From contig SVFM01000021.1 of the NCBI GenBank assembly GCA_015056865.1, positions 1 to 45,593 of the forward strand: a DNA stretch of 45,593 nt. The letters are read 5' to 3'. This stretch comes from Lachnospiraceae bacterium. GTDB taxonomy: Bacteria; Bacillota; Clostridia; Lachnospirales; Lachnospiraceae. A program made the translations under genes and the position numbers. The first letter of the stretch is position 1. Every line of letters begins with the position of its first letter. Below are positions 1 to 8,492 of the stretch, in pieces. Under the pieces are notes generated by a model. It made no database searches, had not been told where the DNA came from, and was given only the letters and a program-made list of their open reading frames with translations.

Positions 1-35
1 ATCATGGGAAAATGTTGTCGTAGTACTGTGGTCAT
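1..35 (-). CDS. Start of an unidentified protein, cut by the left edge
   Basis: Only the first 11 codons are present. They read MTTVLRQHFPM, from an ATG at 35-33 preceded by a perfect AGGAGG at 46-41. The strong ribosome-binding site with seven-base-range spacing makes a real gene start likely. The product cannot be assigned from 11 residues. The opening vaguely recalls the N-terminus of Rpn/PD-(D/E)XK putative transposases common in Lachnospiraceae, but that is from memory only and carries little weight. Confidence 0.5.
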   Translation of the reverse strand, partial: MTTVLRQHFPM

Positions 36-193
36 AGTAATCCTCCTGTATTTTGTTAGTAAGTGATTTTTCCTCGAACAGAGGGTGAATTAGTGAAAGC
101 CCGGTCAAAGAATGTGACCGTGAAAACAGCGCGCACCGATAGAGAAAAAATAACATAAAATCGCATAAAAAGCAAGTGATTTTTTAGTCAAAG
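36..193. other. AT-rich intergenic leader, no confident gene
   Basis: This stretch lies between the end of adenine deaminase and the minus-strand gene leaving the left edge, so it should hold that gene's promoter and leader. An 11-base direct repeat, AAGTGATTTTT, occurs at 61-71 and 174-184. I see no convincing -35/-10 pair, no riboswitch and no open reading frame. Confidence 0.4.
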
Positions 194-223
194 GAGGTAG
201 CGGCTCGTTCGAGTCACTACCTC
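194..223 (-). terminator. Hairpin overlapping the adenine deaminase stop
   Basis: GAGGTAG at 194-200 pairs with CTACCTC at 217-223, and an inner GGCTC/GAGTC stem extends it. It covers the stop codon of the adenine deaminase gene, so it sits where a terminator belongs. The run following the stem on the minus strand is CCTTTGACT rather than a clean T tract, so termination may be weak. Confidence 0.45.
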
Positions 224-1911
224 TGTACAAACAGTGATACAAAGCATTGTTTTTCCACATCTACAAGTCCTCTGGTTGTCATTTTCAACGACGGTATAAC
301 CGGAAGACTGAGGAAAGCCATGTTCATAAAGGGTTCTATCCCCTCTCTTGCCCCCAACTCCTGTACTGCTTTTCTTACTGCAAGGTTCTGTTTTGCCAGC
401 TCTCGGGCGCTCTGCTCACTCATAAGACCTGCCACAGGCAGGGACATTTCTGCCAGTATCCTACCTTCAGACACCACCACATTTCCGCCACCTATTTCTC
501 GGATGCGATTAGCGGCCAGAGCCATATCCGGTTCATTGGTACCTATGACGATCAAGTTGTGGGAATCATGGGATACAGAGGAAGCAATGGCACCTTTTTG
601 CAATCCCACACCATTTATAAAACCAATTCCCTTATGCCCTGTATGCAGATGCCTCTCTATCACAGCCAATTTTAAAATATCCCTCTCTATATCCACACCG
701 TTGTTCCGCCCAAAGTCTAACTCTGTTATCCATTCATCCGTCAAAAGCTGATTCTTGATCAGCCGGATCACCCGACAAGAATCTTCTTCAGGATTTATAT
801 GAAACTCTCCTGCTGTCAGTTCGTCTACATAAAAGGAATTTCTCACAGCTTTTTGCACATCAGGACGAACCATGGGTTCTTCAAAGGAAATGATCTTCCC
901 CTGGGACACCACCTGTTTTCCGGCGCGATACACATCTCTTACCTTAACCCTGTCCAGATCCTCCAAAACCAGCAGATCCGCAGTATACCCCGGTGCAACA
1001 GCGCCCACAGCCTTTAACCCAAAATATTCTGCGGCCTGAATTGTGGCCATGCGAATGCCGGTGAAAACAGATTTTCCGGCCGAAACCGCCATGCGTATGA
1101 TATGATCGATATGTCCTTCTTCCAAAATGTCTGCAGGATGCCTATCGTCCGTTACCAAAAGACAACGCCTGCTCCAAGGCTCCTCAAACAAAGGCAGGAG
1201 CGCCTCCAGATTACGTGCAGCTGTACCCTGTCGGATCATAACCCGCTGCCCTTTACGAATCCGCTCCATGGCCTCCTTTACATCCGTGCACTCATGATCA
1301 TCAGTGATACCTGCCCCTATATACTGATCCAGCATCTTCCCTGTAAGCAAAGGAGCATGTCCGTTTACCAAATGTCCCTCACTTCTGGCATCCTTTATTT
1401 TTTCCAAAACCTGAGGATCCTTGTGAATCACGCCGGTATAATTCATCATTTCTCCCAATCCCAACACTCTTGGATGCTGATAGAATGGTTTCAGATCCTC
1501 CGCCTTAAGCACAGCCCCGGCCTCATCCAAGGGAGTGGCCGGCACACAGGAAGGAAGCATCATATACACATTCATGGGAATTCCCTCGCTGGCCTCCAGC
1601 ATATACTCTATCCCAAGGGTTCCGCAAACATTGGTGATTTCATGGGGATCTGCCACAATGGAAGTGGTTCCGTGAGACACACAGGCTCTTGCCAGTTCTG
1701 CCGGCGTCAGCATAGTACTTTCAATGTGGATATGACCGTCGATAAATCCCGGGCAAAGATACCTTCCGCCCAGATCCACCACCTCATCTGCATCTTCATC
1801 ACAATACGTTCCCACACCAATGATCCTGTCATCTTCCAACAATACATTGGTAAATTCCAGGCTATCTGTAAAGACATTTACCACCTTGCCATTCTTCAAT
1901 AATGTTTTCAT
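217..1911 (-). CDS. ade: Adenine deaminase
   Basis: This metal-dependent amidohydrolase converts adenine to hypoxanthine and ammonia in purine salvage, in the cytoplasm. About 564 residues matches the Ade/YerA family. The N-terminal urease-like beta segment is followed by the metal-binding GFIDGHIHIES motif, then PHEITNVCG, GHAP and a DDRHP stretch of the barrel. The C-terminal part contains the SSVSHDSHN motif typical of adenine deaminases. The ATG at 1911 is chosen over an earlier ATG at 1938 because AGAGG lies just ahead of it and homologues begin at MKTLLKNG. The gene stands alone between two hairpins and is not part of the sugar operon upstream. No purine riboswitch is visible in its 75-base leader. 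Confidence 0.93.
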   Translation of the reverse strand: MKTLLKNGKVVNVFTDSLEFTNVLLEDDRIIGVGTYCDEDADEVVDLGGRYLCPGFIDGHIHIESTMLTPAELARACVSHGTTSIVADPHEITNVCGTLGIEYMLEASEGIPMNVYMMLPSCVPATPLDEAGAVLKAEDLKPFYQHPRVLGLGEMMNYTGVIHKDPQVLEKIKDARSEGHLVNGHAPLLTGKMLDQYIGAGITDDHECTDVKEAMERIRKGQRVMIRQGTAARNLEALLPLFEEPWSRRCLLVTDDRHPADILEEGHIDHIIRMAVSAGKSVFTGIRMATIQAAEYFGLKAVGAVAPGYTADLLVLEDLDRVKVRDVYRAGKQVVSQGKIISFEEPMVRPDVQKAVRNSFYVDELTAGEFHINPEEDSCRVIRLIKNQLLTDEWITELDFGRNNGVDIERDILKLAVIERHLHTGHKGIGFINGVGLQKGAIASSVSHDSHNLIVIGTNEPDMALAANRIREIGGGNVVVSEGRILAEMSLPVAGLMSEQSARELAKQNLAVRKAVQELGAREGIEPFMNMAFLSLPVIPSLKMTTRGLVDVEKQCFVSLFVQR

Positions 1912-1953
1912 TGACGCCTCTTTTCTATCACAAATCAACAGGAGTTTTATTTT

Positions 1954-1983
1954 ATCATATCACAAAGCCGCCCTGCTTAACAA
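1954..1983 (-). promoter_or_regulatory. Candidate promoter of ade
   Basis: On the minus strand TTGTTA (1983-1978) is followed by an 18-base gap and TATGAT (1959-1954), about 40 bases ahead of the start codon. The -35 partly overlaps the tail of the upstream terminator, which is common where genes are tightly packed. Confidence 0.4.
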
Positions 1984-1987
1984 TAAA

Positions 1988-2025
1988 AGCTTGCAATTCA
2001 CAGAAAAAACCGTGAACTGCAAGCT
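1988..2025 (-). terminator. Intrinsic terminator closing the fucosidase operon
   Basis: AGCTTGCAATTCAC (1988-2001) pairs with GTGAACTGCAAGCT (2012-2025), 13 of 14 positions. On the minus strand the stem is followed by TTTATTGTT. It lies 27 bases beyond the aldo/keto reductase stop and separates the ten-gene operon from ade. Confidence 0.85.
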
Positions 2026-2051
2026 CTTATCATTCATATATAAAAGATTTT

Positions 2052-2993
2052 TTAGGTATGATTAAACCACGCACCCGGATTGATCACCCGCGGGTCAATA
2101 TCCCGGAATGCATCATGCAGCAGATCAAGCTGCTCCTGGCTAAGCTGCACAGTCCGGTCAAACAGACTACAGTTGTCCTTCACCTGCTTTGCAGTATCAC
2201 AGCCCATCACCGCAGTAGTAACACCCGGTACGGAAAGCACAAAGGAAAGTGCCAGTACATCCGGGGAAAGTTCAAACTCCTTGCACAGACCCAGATACTT
2301 TTCCAGATAGGGCGCACAAAAACTCATTCTGGGATCCAGATCCTCCGGGGTATGGAACACAAGTCCCTGCAGATATACACTGCGCACAAAGATCATCATA
2401 TCCGCACCTGCCAGTTTCCTTATGCCCCCATTTTCAATCTGTCCCCAGTCAAACACATTTAAAGGGATCTGCACTGCATCAAAACCGGACTGAGCAAGCA
2501 GACCGTAATCATGGCGGGAATAAGCGGACAAAGCACTATATTTATAGAGTTTCTGAGACTTCATCTCCTCAAAAACCTTCCTTACTTGATCCGGATGCTG
2601 GCTGTAGTCCTCGAAGCCGTGGACCATAAGGCAGTCCAAAGTATCCATTCCCAGTTTCTGAAGGCACCCTTCTGTCTGACGCAGGATATCGTCTCTCAGC
2701 ACATCATAGGAGTCCTGTTTGAATGGACCGATCTTGGTCACAACCCAGGGCAGGTCTTTCTTCTGTTCCCTGCGCTGCTTTAACCAGCGGCCGATCAAAG
2801 CCTCGGAATCCCCATAGTTATTCGCGGTATCCAGATTGTCTATGCCGTTCTCCATGGCCACATCCAGCATGTGAAAAGCAGTTTCCTCTGAAGGTTTTTC
2901 CCGGTCTGCCCCCAGCCCATAGGTCATCCCCAGCTGGACAGTACCCAGGGAAAACACGGACATCTTCTGTCCTTTTGCAGTAACATATTTCAT
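2052..2993 (-). CDS. Aldo/keto reductase, last gene of the fucosidase operon
   Basis: This is an NAD(P)H-dependent oxidoreductase of the aldo/keto reductase barrel family, about 313 residues. It shows the AKR tetrad: D in GIDNLDTANNYG, Y in NNYGDSE, K in VVTKIGPF and H in LMVHGFEDY. The C-terminal cofactor loop reads TTAVMGCDTAKQV. The ATG at 2993 is preferred because AAAGGAGG lies just upstream; the longer frame would overlap the SDR gene. It is the distal gene of an operon with a fucosidase, an SDR, an aldolase and an amidohydrolase, so it may oxidise a free deoxy-sugar or reduce an aldehyde such as lactaldehyde. The exact substrate is not readable from sequence. Confidence 0.85.
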   Translation of the reverse strand: MKYVTAKGQKMSVFSLGTVQLGMTYGLGADREKPSEETAFHMLDVAMENGIDNLDTANNYGDSEALIGRWLKQRREQKKDLPWVVTKIGPFKQDSYDVLRDDILRQTEGCLQKLGMDTLDCLMVHGFEDYSQHPDQVRKVFEEMKSQKLYKYSALSAYSRHDYGLLAQSGFDAVQIPLNVFDWGQIENGGIRKLAGADMMIFVRSVYLQGLVFHTPEDLDPRMSFCAPYLEKYLGLCKEFELSPDVLALSFVLSVPGVTTAVMGCDTAKQVKDNCSLFDRTVQLSQEQLDLLHDAFRDIDPRVINPGAWFNHT

Positions 2994-3009
2994 TGCTCCC
3001 GATCCTCCT

Positions 3010-3813
3010 TTACCAAATGGTCCATCCGCCATCCATCACCAGTGTGGCACCGGTGATATAGGCTGCCGCATCAGATGCCAGAAAGGCTACGGGGCCCTTA
3101 ATATCATCCTCGTTTGCCCCACGTCCCAAAGGACAATTTACGATATAGTTTTCATAAAACTCTCTCCGGTCCGGATCATTTGCCAGGCTTTCTATGTCAA
3201 ATCCTCCCGGAGCGATACAGTTGACACGGATATTGTGTTTTCCGTAACGTCCTGCCATATACTTGGTCAGACCTACCATGGCCCACTTCTCCGTGGTGTA
3301 ATTTACCGACTGGTCACCCCAAGTCTCAGGGTAGAAGGGGAAATGAGGGCAATCTATTCCACGCATGGAGCTGATATTGATGATATTACCCGTTTCCCTG
3401 GGAATCATGTGCTCCAGCACAGCCTGGGATAACAGGATCTGTCCGTTTAGATTGGTGCTGGCAGAATCCTGCAGTTTCTGCCGTGTTGCGCTGGATAAGG
3501 GCGTCATATTCCGACGGTCCACCGCATTGTTGACCAGAATATCGATCTTGCCATACCGGTCTATCACATTTTTTACCAGGTCTTTAATAGATTCATCCGA
3601 ATCCAGATCCAGTGTCATACCAACCGCATCATATCCCTTTTCGCGAAGGGTAGCTGCGAATTCCTCACACTTTTCACCATTTCTGGAAGCCACCACCACA
3701 CTGGCACCCATCTCACATAGTCCTGTGGAAATGGATGCTCCGTACAGTCCGCGGCCGCCCGTCACGATGGCAACCTTATCTTTTAAACTAAACAACTGCT
3801 TTGTATCTATCAT
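3010..3813 (-). CDS. SDR-family sugar dehydrogenase
   Basis: A classical short-chain dehydrogenase/reductase of about 267 residues. It has the cofactor motif TGGRGLYGASIS, the VNNAVD variant of NNAG, the catalytic serine in NISSMRG and YTTEK as YxxxK. The C-terminus VMDGGWTIW is typical. Start ATG 3813 has AGGAGAGG ahead of it; 13 bases separate it from the YhcH gene. In L-fucose oxidation operons an SDR acts as L-fucose dehydrogenase or 2-keto-3-deoxy-L-fuconate dehydrogenase. The neighbouring fucosidase and DapA-type aldolase fit that, but gluconate-5-dehydrogenase-like activity is an equally fair reading of the family. Confidence 0.87.
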   Translation of the reverse strand: MIDTKQLFSLKDKVAIVTGGRGLYGASISTGLCEMGASVVVASRNGEKCEEFAATLREKGYDAVGMTLDLDSDESIKDLVKNVIDRYGKIDILVNNAVDRRNMTPLSSATRQKLQDSASTNLNGQILLSQAVLEHMIPRETGNIINISSMRGIDCPHFPFYPETWGDQSVNYTTEKWAMVGLTKYMAGRYGKHNIRVNCIAPGGFDIESLANDPDRREFYENYIVNCPLGRGANEDDIKGPVAFLASDAAAYITGATLVMDGGWTIW

Positions 3814-3826
3814 AGTCTGTCCTCTC

Positions 3827-4285
3827 CTATATCCGAACCTTTCCAATGATTTTCTTTACAGCCGCCGGTCCCTCTGCATAACAGGCCGGCGCATGGGCAT
3901 CCTGGGGAAATAAAACGATAAAGCACCCTGCCTCCAGGCGAACAGGAGTGGCATCCGCATCTGTCTCCCCCAAAAGAGCCTCAATGGAAGGATCATAGGG
4001 CTTTGTCACCTTCTGCATCCTGGATACCGGCTTTACATAGATGGTTTCTGTGCCTTCCACCATATACATCACATCTATATACTGCTGATGTGCTTCCGTC
4101 AATGCTCCCTCCGGCGAGTGGGTCTCATAATTACCAAAGAGCAAAAACAGGTTGTCTCCATCCAGAGAGAGCCTCTCTTTCGGATAATTGTCCGGTGTGA
4201 ATTTTTGCATCTCTTCCAATACCCTGTCTATTCCGGGATGCACTCCACGGTACTGCCCGGCGTTGATTATTTCATCATAGATCAT
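3827..4285 (-). CDS. YhcH/YjgK/YiaL (NanQ-like) cupin protein
   Basis: A small single-domain beta-barrel protein, 152 residues from the chosen ATG at 4285, which follows a GAGGT site. The stretch EAHQQYIDVMYMVEGTETI and the later FPQDAHAPAC carry the histidine and glutamate residues that bind metal in this family. E. coli YhcH (NanQ) speeds anomerisation of N-acetylneuraminate, and EbgC is another member. Here it is followed by the SDR gene and preceded by a NAL/DapA-type aldolase, so it may act as a mutarotase or lactone-handling partner for the sugar released in this operon. The substrate is not fixed by the sequence. Confidence 0.88.
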   Translation of the reverse strand: MIYDEIINAGQYRGVHPGIDRVLEEMQKFTPDNYPKERLSLDGDNLFLLFGNYETHSPEGALTEAHQQYIDVMYMVEGTETIYVKPVSRMQKVTKPYDPSIEALLGETDADATPVRLEAGCFIVLFPQDAHAPACYAEGPAAVKKIIGKVRI

Positions 4286-4298
4286 GTCTTTTACCTCA

Positions 4299-5183
4299 TT
4301 ATTCTGCAAGTTCTCCAATACGAACCAGTTCCCCACGAAGCGCTTCCCGGTATTCTTCTTTAAAATCTGACACATAATCCGGAGAAAAGTTTCCTTCGCA
4401 TCCCAGCATGTTCATGGCAGCAGTAAAGGTAGGCCACAGATCATGGGCTGCAAAGAAATCACGAAGGGCCACAATATTGTTCAGATATACTGCTGCAGAA
4501 GCATAATCTCCCTCTGCCATGGCATCAAACAGCTTTTTGCTGTTTGCCGGTGTACAGCTCATCATGCCATCCAGACAGCAGTCCAGCCCCCACTTATATG
4601 CCACATCAAAGGTATCCAGACCTGAATATACCAAAATGAAATCCTCAGGCACTTCCGGGTTAAGCTTTAACTTGCGGAACATCTGCTGGTCGGCAGACTT
4701 GATACCGGCAAGATTGGGGATCTCCCGGATCAGTTCCAGTACCATGTCATAGGTGATCTTGGACTGGGTCACACCGGGCAGATCGTACAAAAGAACCTGA
4801 TGCTTGGTGCAGGCTGCCACACCTTTAAAATAGTTCATGATCTGGTCTCTGGAGCAACCGTAATAAAAGGGGGTGGTGAAAACAAAGCCTGCCACATCCA
4901 AATCTTCCATGCTGGCCAGACGCTCTTTGGCACGGTTGATGCTCACATCCATGGCTCCTACATATACGGATACACGGCCGGCCACAGCTTCTACAGCAAC
5001 CTTTGCCACTTTGGCACACTCGTCCTGACGAATGTAGGGCTGCTGTCCCATGGAGCCCATGACCAAAAGACCTGCCGCACCTGCCTGGATCTGCGCTTCG
5101 ATTTCCTTCTTGTAACTTTCCACCATTAAGTTTCCATCTTTGTCCAGGGGAGTCCCCAGGGCTGTTACAAATCCTGCTTTCAT
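4299..5183 (-). CDS. DapA/NanA-family (class I) aldolase
   Basis: This 294-residue protein belongs to the dihydrodipicolinate synthase/N-acetylneuraminate lyase superfamily, Schiff-base TIM-barrel aldolases of pyruvate and 2-oxo acids. Tyr133 in LLYDLPG and Lys162 in AGIKSADQ are the expected catalytic pair. The pyruvate-binding loop reads GSMGQ (43-47) rather than the usual GTTGE or GSNGE, so this is unlikely to be true DapA. Context (fucosidase, SDR, amidohydrolase, YhcH) suits a 2-keto-3-deoxy-L-fuconate aldolase giving pyruvate and lactaldehyde, or a neuraminate lyase because of YhcH and NagA. No NanE, NanK or fuconate dehydratase is present to decide between these. Confidence 0.85.
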   Translation of the reverse strand: MKAGFVTALGTPLDKDGNLMVESYKKEIEAQIQAGAAGLLVMGSMGQQPYIRQDECAKVAKVAVEAVAGRVSVYVGAMDVSINRAKERLASMEDLDVAGFVFTTPFYYGCSRDQIMNYFKGVAACTKHQVLLYDLPGVTQSKITYDMVLELIREIPNLAGIKSADQQMFRKLKLNPEVPEDFILVYSGLDTFDVAYKWGLDCCLDGMMSCTPANSKKLFDAMAEGDYASAAVYLNNIVALRDFFAAHDLWPTFTAAMNMLGCEGNFSPDYVSDFKEEYREALRGELVRIGELAE

Positions 5184-5215
5184 AATTTTGTATTCTCCTT
5201 TATGTTTTGGTTTTT

Positions 5216-6574
5216 TTATGCAAATCTGGCAAGCAGCTCCTTGCCACCTGCAATGATGGCCTCTGCAACCCCGGATTTATAAGGTGAGGTGCGGGCCTCA
5301 TATCCCCCCTCATCATAGGCGGATTTCATGGGGAAGTATCCCTCATTACCGTTGGTCAAAGCACAAGGCAGGATCATGGACCAGCCTTCTGTATCCTTGA
5401 TCCCAACCCCGATATCCGTAAAAGGTTCTCCTGGGATCCCCACAAAAGCTACCGGACCGATCTTCACACCGGTAAGCCCCAGGTGAAACTCAGAAGGACC
5501 ATGTTCCAGCTTGCACATGCGCAGGGCCTCTGCCACCACCGTGGTCAGCTCCATGGCAGTATAGGGAATCTCATCATCCCGGCCTGCCTCATGAAGCTTT
5601 CGGTACTCATGGGCCAGGGGCATCTGTTCCGGACTTGCCATGTTGGAGGGGACGGAAACCGTGTGATGCAGAATATCGATCTGATCCACATCCACATAGG
5701 CCGCTTTGTCATAGACCTGCAGCACCGTACCTGCCAGGGCACGGCCTACGAAGCGTGCCATGCCGGGACTCTTCATCTCATTGTCAAAACTGATCTCTGT
5801 ATCATTCATATCTCCGGCCTTTGGATGTACATTAGTGCTTCCCACATCTCCCTGGGCACCCGCAAAGAACATACACTTCGTGCCGTCCAGAGCCTTCTCC
5901 ACTGTCTTTCGCATAACGCCCGGCCAGTCTGCCGAGAGCAGCTCTCCATTTACCGTATCCGCATGAAGACCATAGTTCACCACCACCACGCTGGCGGCTC
6001 CTTCCCGGTCAAAACGAAGCACATTCACCCGCTGATCCAGTTTCCCAATGGGATGATCGATATTAGGATCATTGATAGGAGGACAGGTCATGGTGCTGCC
6101 ATCCTTCATCTTATAACGGCGGATGTAAGCCACACGCTCCGGCGCCCAACCTACTATATAGCCCATTCTGGCAGGCTTTAAATCCGCCAGGGCCAGAGTT
6201 ACCACATCTACAAGCCTGTGCTTTACAAACTGGGCATAGCGAAGCACAGGTTCCTCGGGTGCTTCAAAAAAATCGGTGACAGACAGCAGTGCAGCGGTAT
6301 GGGAGTGGGTGGCAGAAAGAAAGATATTTTCTTTTGACACGCCTGTGGCCTGCTCGATGGCTGCACAGTACTCTTTTACGAGATCTAAATTGATCCCCAG
6401 ATTATCCACACTGATCAGCAGGATCTGTTTTCCTGTACAGGATAAGGCCAGGGCACTAGCCTCCAGATCATCCAGAAACCCCTTTGCAAACCGGGGCACA
6501 TAATACCCGTCAACTCCAATCCCCAGGGACGGATTGATATTTACCTGGGCATAGCCCACCCTAAAATCACTCAT
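5216..6574 (-). CDS. Cytosolic neutral-ceramidase-fold hydrolase, function unknown
   Basis: A 452-residue protein resembling the N-terminal catalytic domain of neutral/alkaline ceramidases. The zinc-site-like motif FLSATHSHTAA falls at about residues 85-95, and a second histidine block NYGLHADTVNG is near 205-215. GAQGDVGSTNVHP follows the usual GD-rich loop, and FVGIPGEPFTDIG matches the family. There is no signal peptide and no C-terminal immunoglobulin-like domain, unlike secreted ceramidases of about 650-750 residues, so sphingolipid cleavage is doubtful. It overlaps nagA by 8 bases, which implies translational coupling. An intracellular metal-dependent amidase or ester hydrolase acting on an N-acylated or O-acylated sugar is a reasonable guess only. 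Confidence 0.75.
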   Translation of the reverse strand: MSDFRVGYAQVNINPSLGIGVDGYYVPRFAKGFLDDLEASALALSCTGKQILLISVDNLGINLDLVKEYCAAIEQATGVSKENIFLSATHSHTAALLSVTDFFEAPEEPVLRYAQFVKHRLVDVVTLALADLKPARMGYIVGWAPERVAYIRRYKMKDGSTMTCPPINDPNIDHPIGKLDQRVNVLRFDREGAASVVVVNYGLHADTVNGELLSADWPGVMRKTVEKALDGTKCMFFAGAQGDVGSTNVHPKAGDMNDTEISFDNEMKSPGMARFVGRALAGTVLQVYDKAAYVDVDQIDILHHTVSVPSNMASPEQMPLAHEYRKLHEAGRDDEIPYTAMELTTVVAEALRMCKLEHGPSEFHLGLTGVKIGPVAFVGIPGEPFTDIGVGIKDTEGWSMILPCALTNGNEGYFPMKSAYDEGGYEARTSPYKSGVAEAIIAGGKELLARFA

Positions 6575-7715
6575 AAATTTCTCCTTCCAGGATCACCGTG
6601 TCTACCCCAAACATGTCATCCACAAACACCAGATTGGCCTTCTTACCTACAGCAATGGTACCGATCTCGTCCCCCAGGCCAATGGCACGGGCAGGATTGC
6701 GGGAGGCCATCAGAAATACCTGGGCAATACCACAGTTGGTGTGGGTCATCATGTTCCTGCAGGCTACATTCATGGTCAGCCTGCTTCCACACAGGTTTCC
6801 ATTGTGGTCAAAGTTCAGATCTGTCACATGTTTCAGATCCTCCGGTGCCTGATCGTCACTGATATAACAATCTGTGATCAGTACGACCTTGTCTACACCT
6901 TTGTTCTTTAAGATCATCCGGATCAATGCAGGATTCACGTGGATCCCCTGGGAATCACAGATCACCTCTGCATACATTTCCGGATCTGTCATACAATGTT
7001 CATCCGGGCCGCAGGCACGGGTCCCCAGCCAGGTCTGCACACGTCCTGTGGCATCCATACAGTGGGTCTGCAGTCCCATACCATATTTCTTCAGCTTCTG
7101 GATCTGCTCCGGGCTGGCCTCGCTGTGTCCCACGGAAAAACGCACCTCAGGATTTACCTGCTTGGCATATTTCAGAAAAGGCTCTAAGCCTTCCCTCTCC
7201 GGTGCCACCACCCACACCTTGGTAAGCAGGCCCGATTCATCTACCAATTCCTTGTAATCCTCCGGCCGGATGTCTCCCCGCCACTGGTTTAAATCTGCAT
7301 TGGCTCCGTACTTGGGATTTAAATAGGGGCCCTCCATATAGAATCCACCGATGGCTTTGCCGATCACTGGATGTTCCTTTGCTTTCTTTAAAAGCTCTAT
7401 TCCATGTAAATACGCTTCTCTTGACAGGTTGTAGGACAAGCCGGATAAAATGGTGGTCGTACCATTCTTTAGAAAGAATTCTACTACCGTTTTCGGATCC
7501 TGATCAAAAACCGCATCTCCGCCACCATGTACATGAATGTCCACAAAGCCCGGTCCCACATACAAGCCCTTGGCATCGATCACTTCCCCATCTTCCGGAA
7601 TCTCTATCTCACAGGCCCTGCCATAAGCTACGATCCGATCTCCGCCCATGGCCAGCACACCATCCCACAGGATGCCGGTCTCCAGCACCAGCTTTGCATT
7701 TGTTATGTAACGCAT
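6567..7715 (-). CDS. nagA: N-acetylglucosamine-6-phosphate deacetylase family protein
   Basis: This amidohydrolase removes the acetyl group from GlcNAc-6-phosphate, or GalNAc-6-phosphate in AgaA-type members, giving the amino-sugar phosphate and acetate in the cytoplasm. At 382 residues it matches the family. Motifs are DIHVHGGGDAVFD, FYMEGPYLNPKYGA (metal-binding glutamate), SVGHSEAS (metal histidine), LQTHCMDA and VLITDCYISDD (catalytic aspartate). The last two residue blocks are somewhat divergent. It stands two genes away from a GH109-like enzyme that could release N-acetylgalactosamine. No kinase, PTS or NagB deaminase is nearby, so the phosphorylated substrate must be made elsewhere or the true substrate differs. 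Confidence 0.85.
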   Translation of the reverse strand: MRYITNAKLVLETGILWDGVLAMGGDRIVAYGRACEIEIPEDGEVIDAKGLYVGPGFVDIHVHGGGDAVFDQDPKTVVEFFLKNGTTTILSGLSYNLSREAYLHGIELLKKAKEHPVIGKAIGGFYMEGPYLNPKYGANADLNQWRGDIRPEDYKELVDESGLLTKVWVVAPEREGLEPFLKYAKQVNPEVRFSVGHSEASPEQIQKLKKYGMGLQTHCMDATGRVQTWLGTRACGPDEHCMTDPEMYAEVICDSQGIHVNPALIRMILKNKGVDKVVLITDCYISDDQAPEDLKHVTDLNFDHNGNLCGSRLTMNVACRNMMTHTNCGIAQVFLMASRNPARAIGLGDEIGTIAVGKKANLVFVDDMFGVDTVILEGEIYE

Positions 7716-7720
7716 TCTTT

Positions 7721-8479
7721 TTACCTTCTTTCCAGATCAAATAGTCTTACTGCATTATTCCTTAAGATATCTTCTTTCTCCTGTCGGGAGATCAGCGCAT
7801 ACTCTATGCGCCCCCGCTGAAACCCGGCCGCATAGGTATCTGTTCCAAACAGGATATGACTGGCACCCACTCTGCTGACCGCATACTCTATGACAGAATT
7901 TTTTGAGCTTGCAATGCCGGAGGTATCTGCATACACGTTGCCATGTTTTGAGAACTCAATGGCATCCACATAGGACTCATCTCCCAGATGGGCCATGATG
8001 AAGGTGGTATCCGGATACTTGTCTGCCATAGGCAGTATATAAGAGGCCTCCTTTTCCGGATGGATCTGCACGATGGCTCCATACTCGGAAGAAAAAGAAA
8101 ACAGCTTGTCCCCATACTCCTCCAGGGAGTACTGATGGCACACCGGATGCAGCTTGATCCCCACACATTTCCCATACTTCAGCATACGCCTTGCCTGAGC
8201 AAAAGTTTTGTCATTACGGGGATCGATCACCACCCATTGGTAAAGACATTCCATATCCCGGGCAAGCCTGAACATATACTCATTTTCTTCCTCCACATCT
8301 TCTGTGCTGAGTACCCCGGCAAAGGTAGAACAGAACATTTTTTCTATGTGGGCTACCTCATTCATCTGCAAAAGTTTTTCCAGATACGCCGTATAAACGT
8401 TTCCTTCATTGTGGGAATCCCACTTACTTCCATGATTGATGTGGGTATGGGAGTCCCACGCTTTTATTTTTGTTTCCAC
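7721..8479 (-). CDS. Amidohydrolase_2-type metal hydrolase (possible sugar lactonase)
   Basis: A TIM-barrel amidohydrolase of about 252 residues. It shows WDSHTHINHG at the N-terminus, GIKLHPVCHQY, a single-histidine strand IVQIHPE, IMAHLGDE and the C-terminal metal aspartate in ILFGTDTYAAG. A GTG at 8479 is chosen as start because AGAGGTTGGAA lies 4-14 bases ahead of it; the first ATG at 8536 would overlap the preceding gene by 44 bases and add a poorly conserved 19-residue tail. Members of this superfamily include L-fuconolactonases, and that role would fit beside the fucosidase, SDR and aldolase, though decarboxylases and other hydrolases share the fold. Confidence 0.8.
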   Translation of the reverse strand: METKIKAWDSHTHINHGSKWDSHNEGNVYTAYLEKLLQMNEVAHIEKMFCSTFAGVLSTEDVEEENEYMFRLARDMECLYQWVVIDPRNDKTFAQARRMLKYGKCVGIKLHPVCHQYSLEEYGDKLFSFSSEYGAIVQIHPEKEASYILPMADKYPDTTFIMAHLGDESYVDAIEFSKHGNVYADTSGIASSKNSVIEYAVSRVGASHILFGTDTYAAGFQRGRIEYALISRQEKEDILRNNAVRLFDLERR

Positions 8480-8492
8480 ACTTCCAACCTCT

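Noticed and set aside
61..184. 11-base direct repeat AAGTGATTTTT as a possible attachment site
   Set aside because: It is short, AT-rich, and flanks nothing that looks mobile.
1102..1902. Plus-strand open frame opposite adenine deaminase
   Set aside because: The coding evidence for adenine deaminase on the other strand is overwhelming, and the product is a typical His/Ile-rich shadow.
1912..2051. Purine riboswitch upstream of ade
   Set aside because: The leader is only about 40-75 bases and lacks the three-helix purine aptamer core; the only strong hairpin belongs to the upstream operon's terminator.
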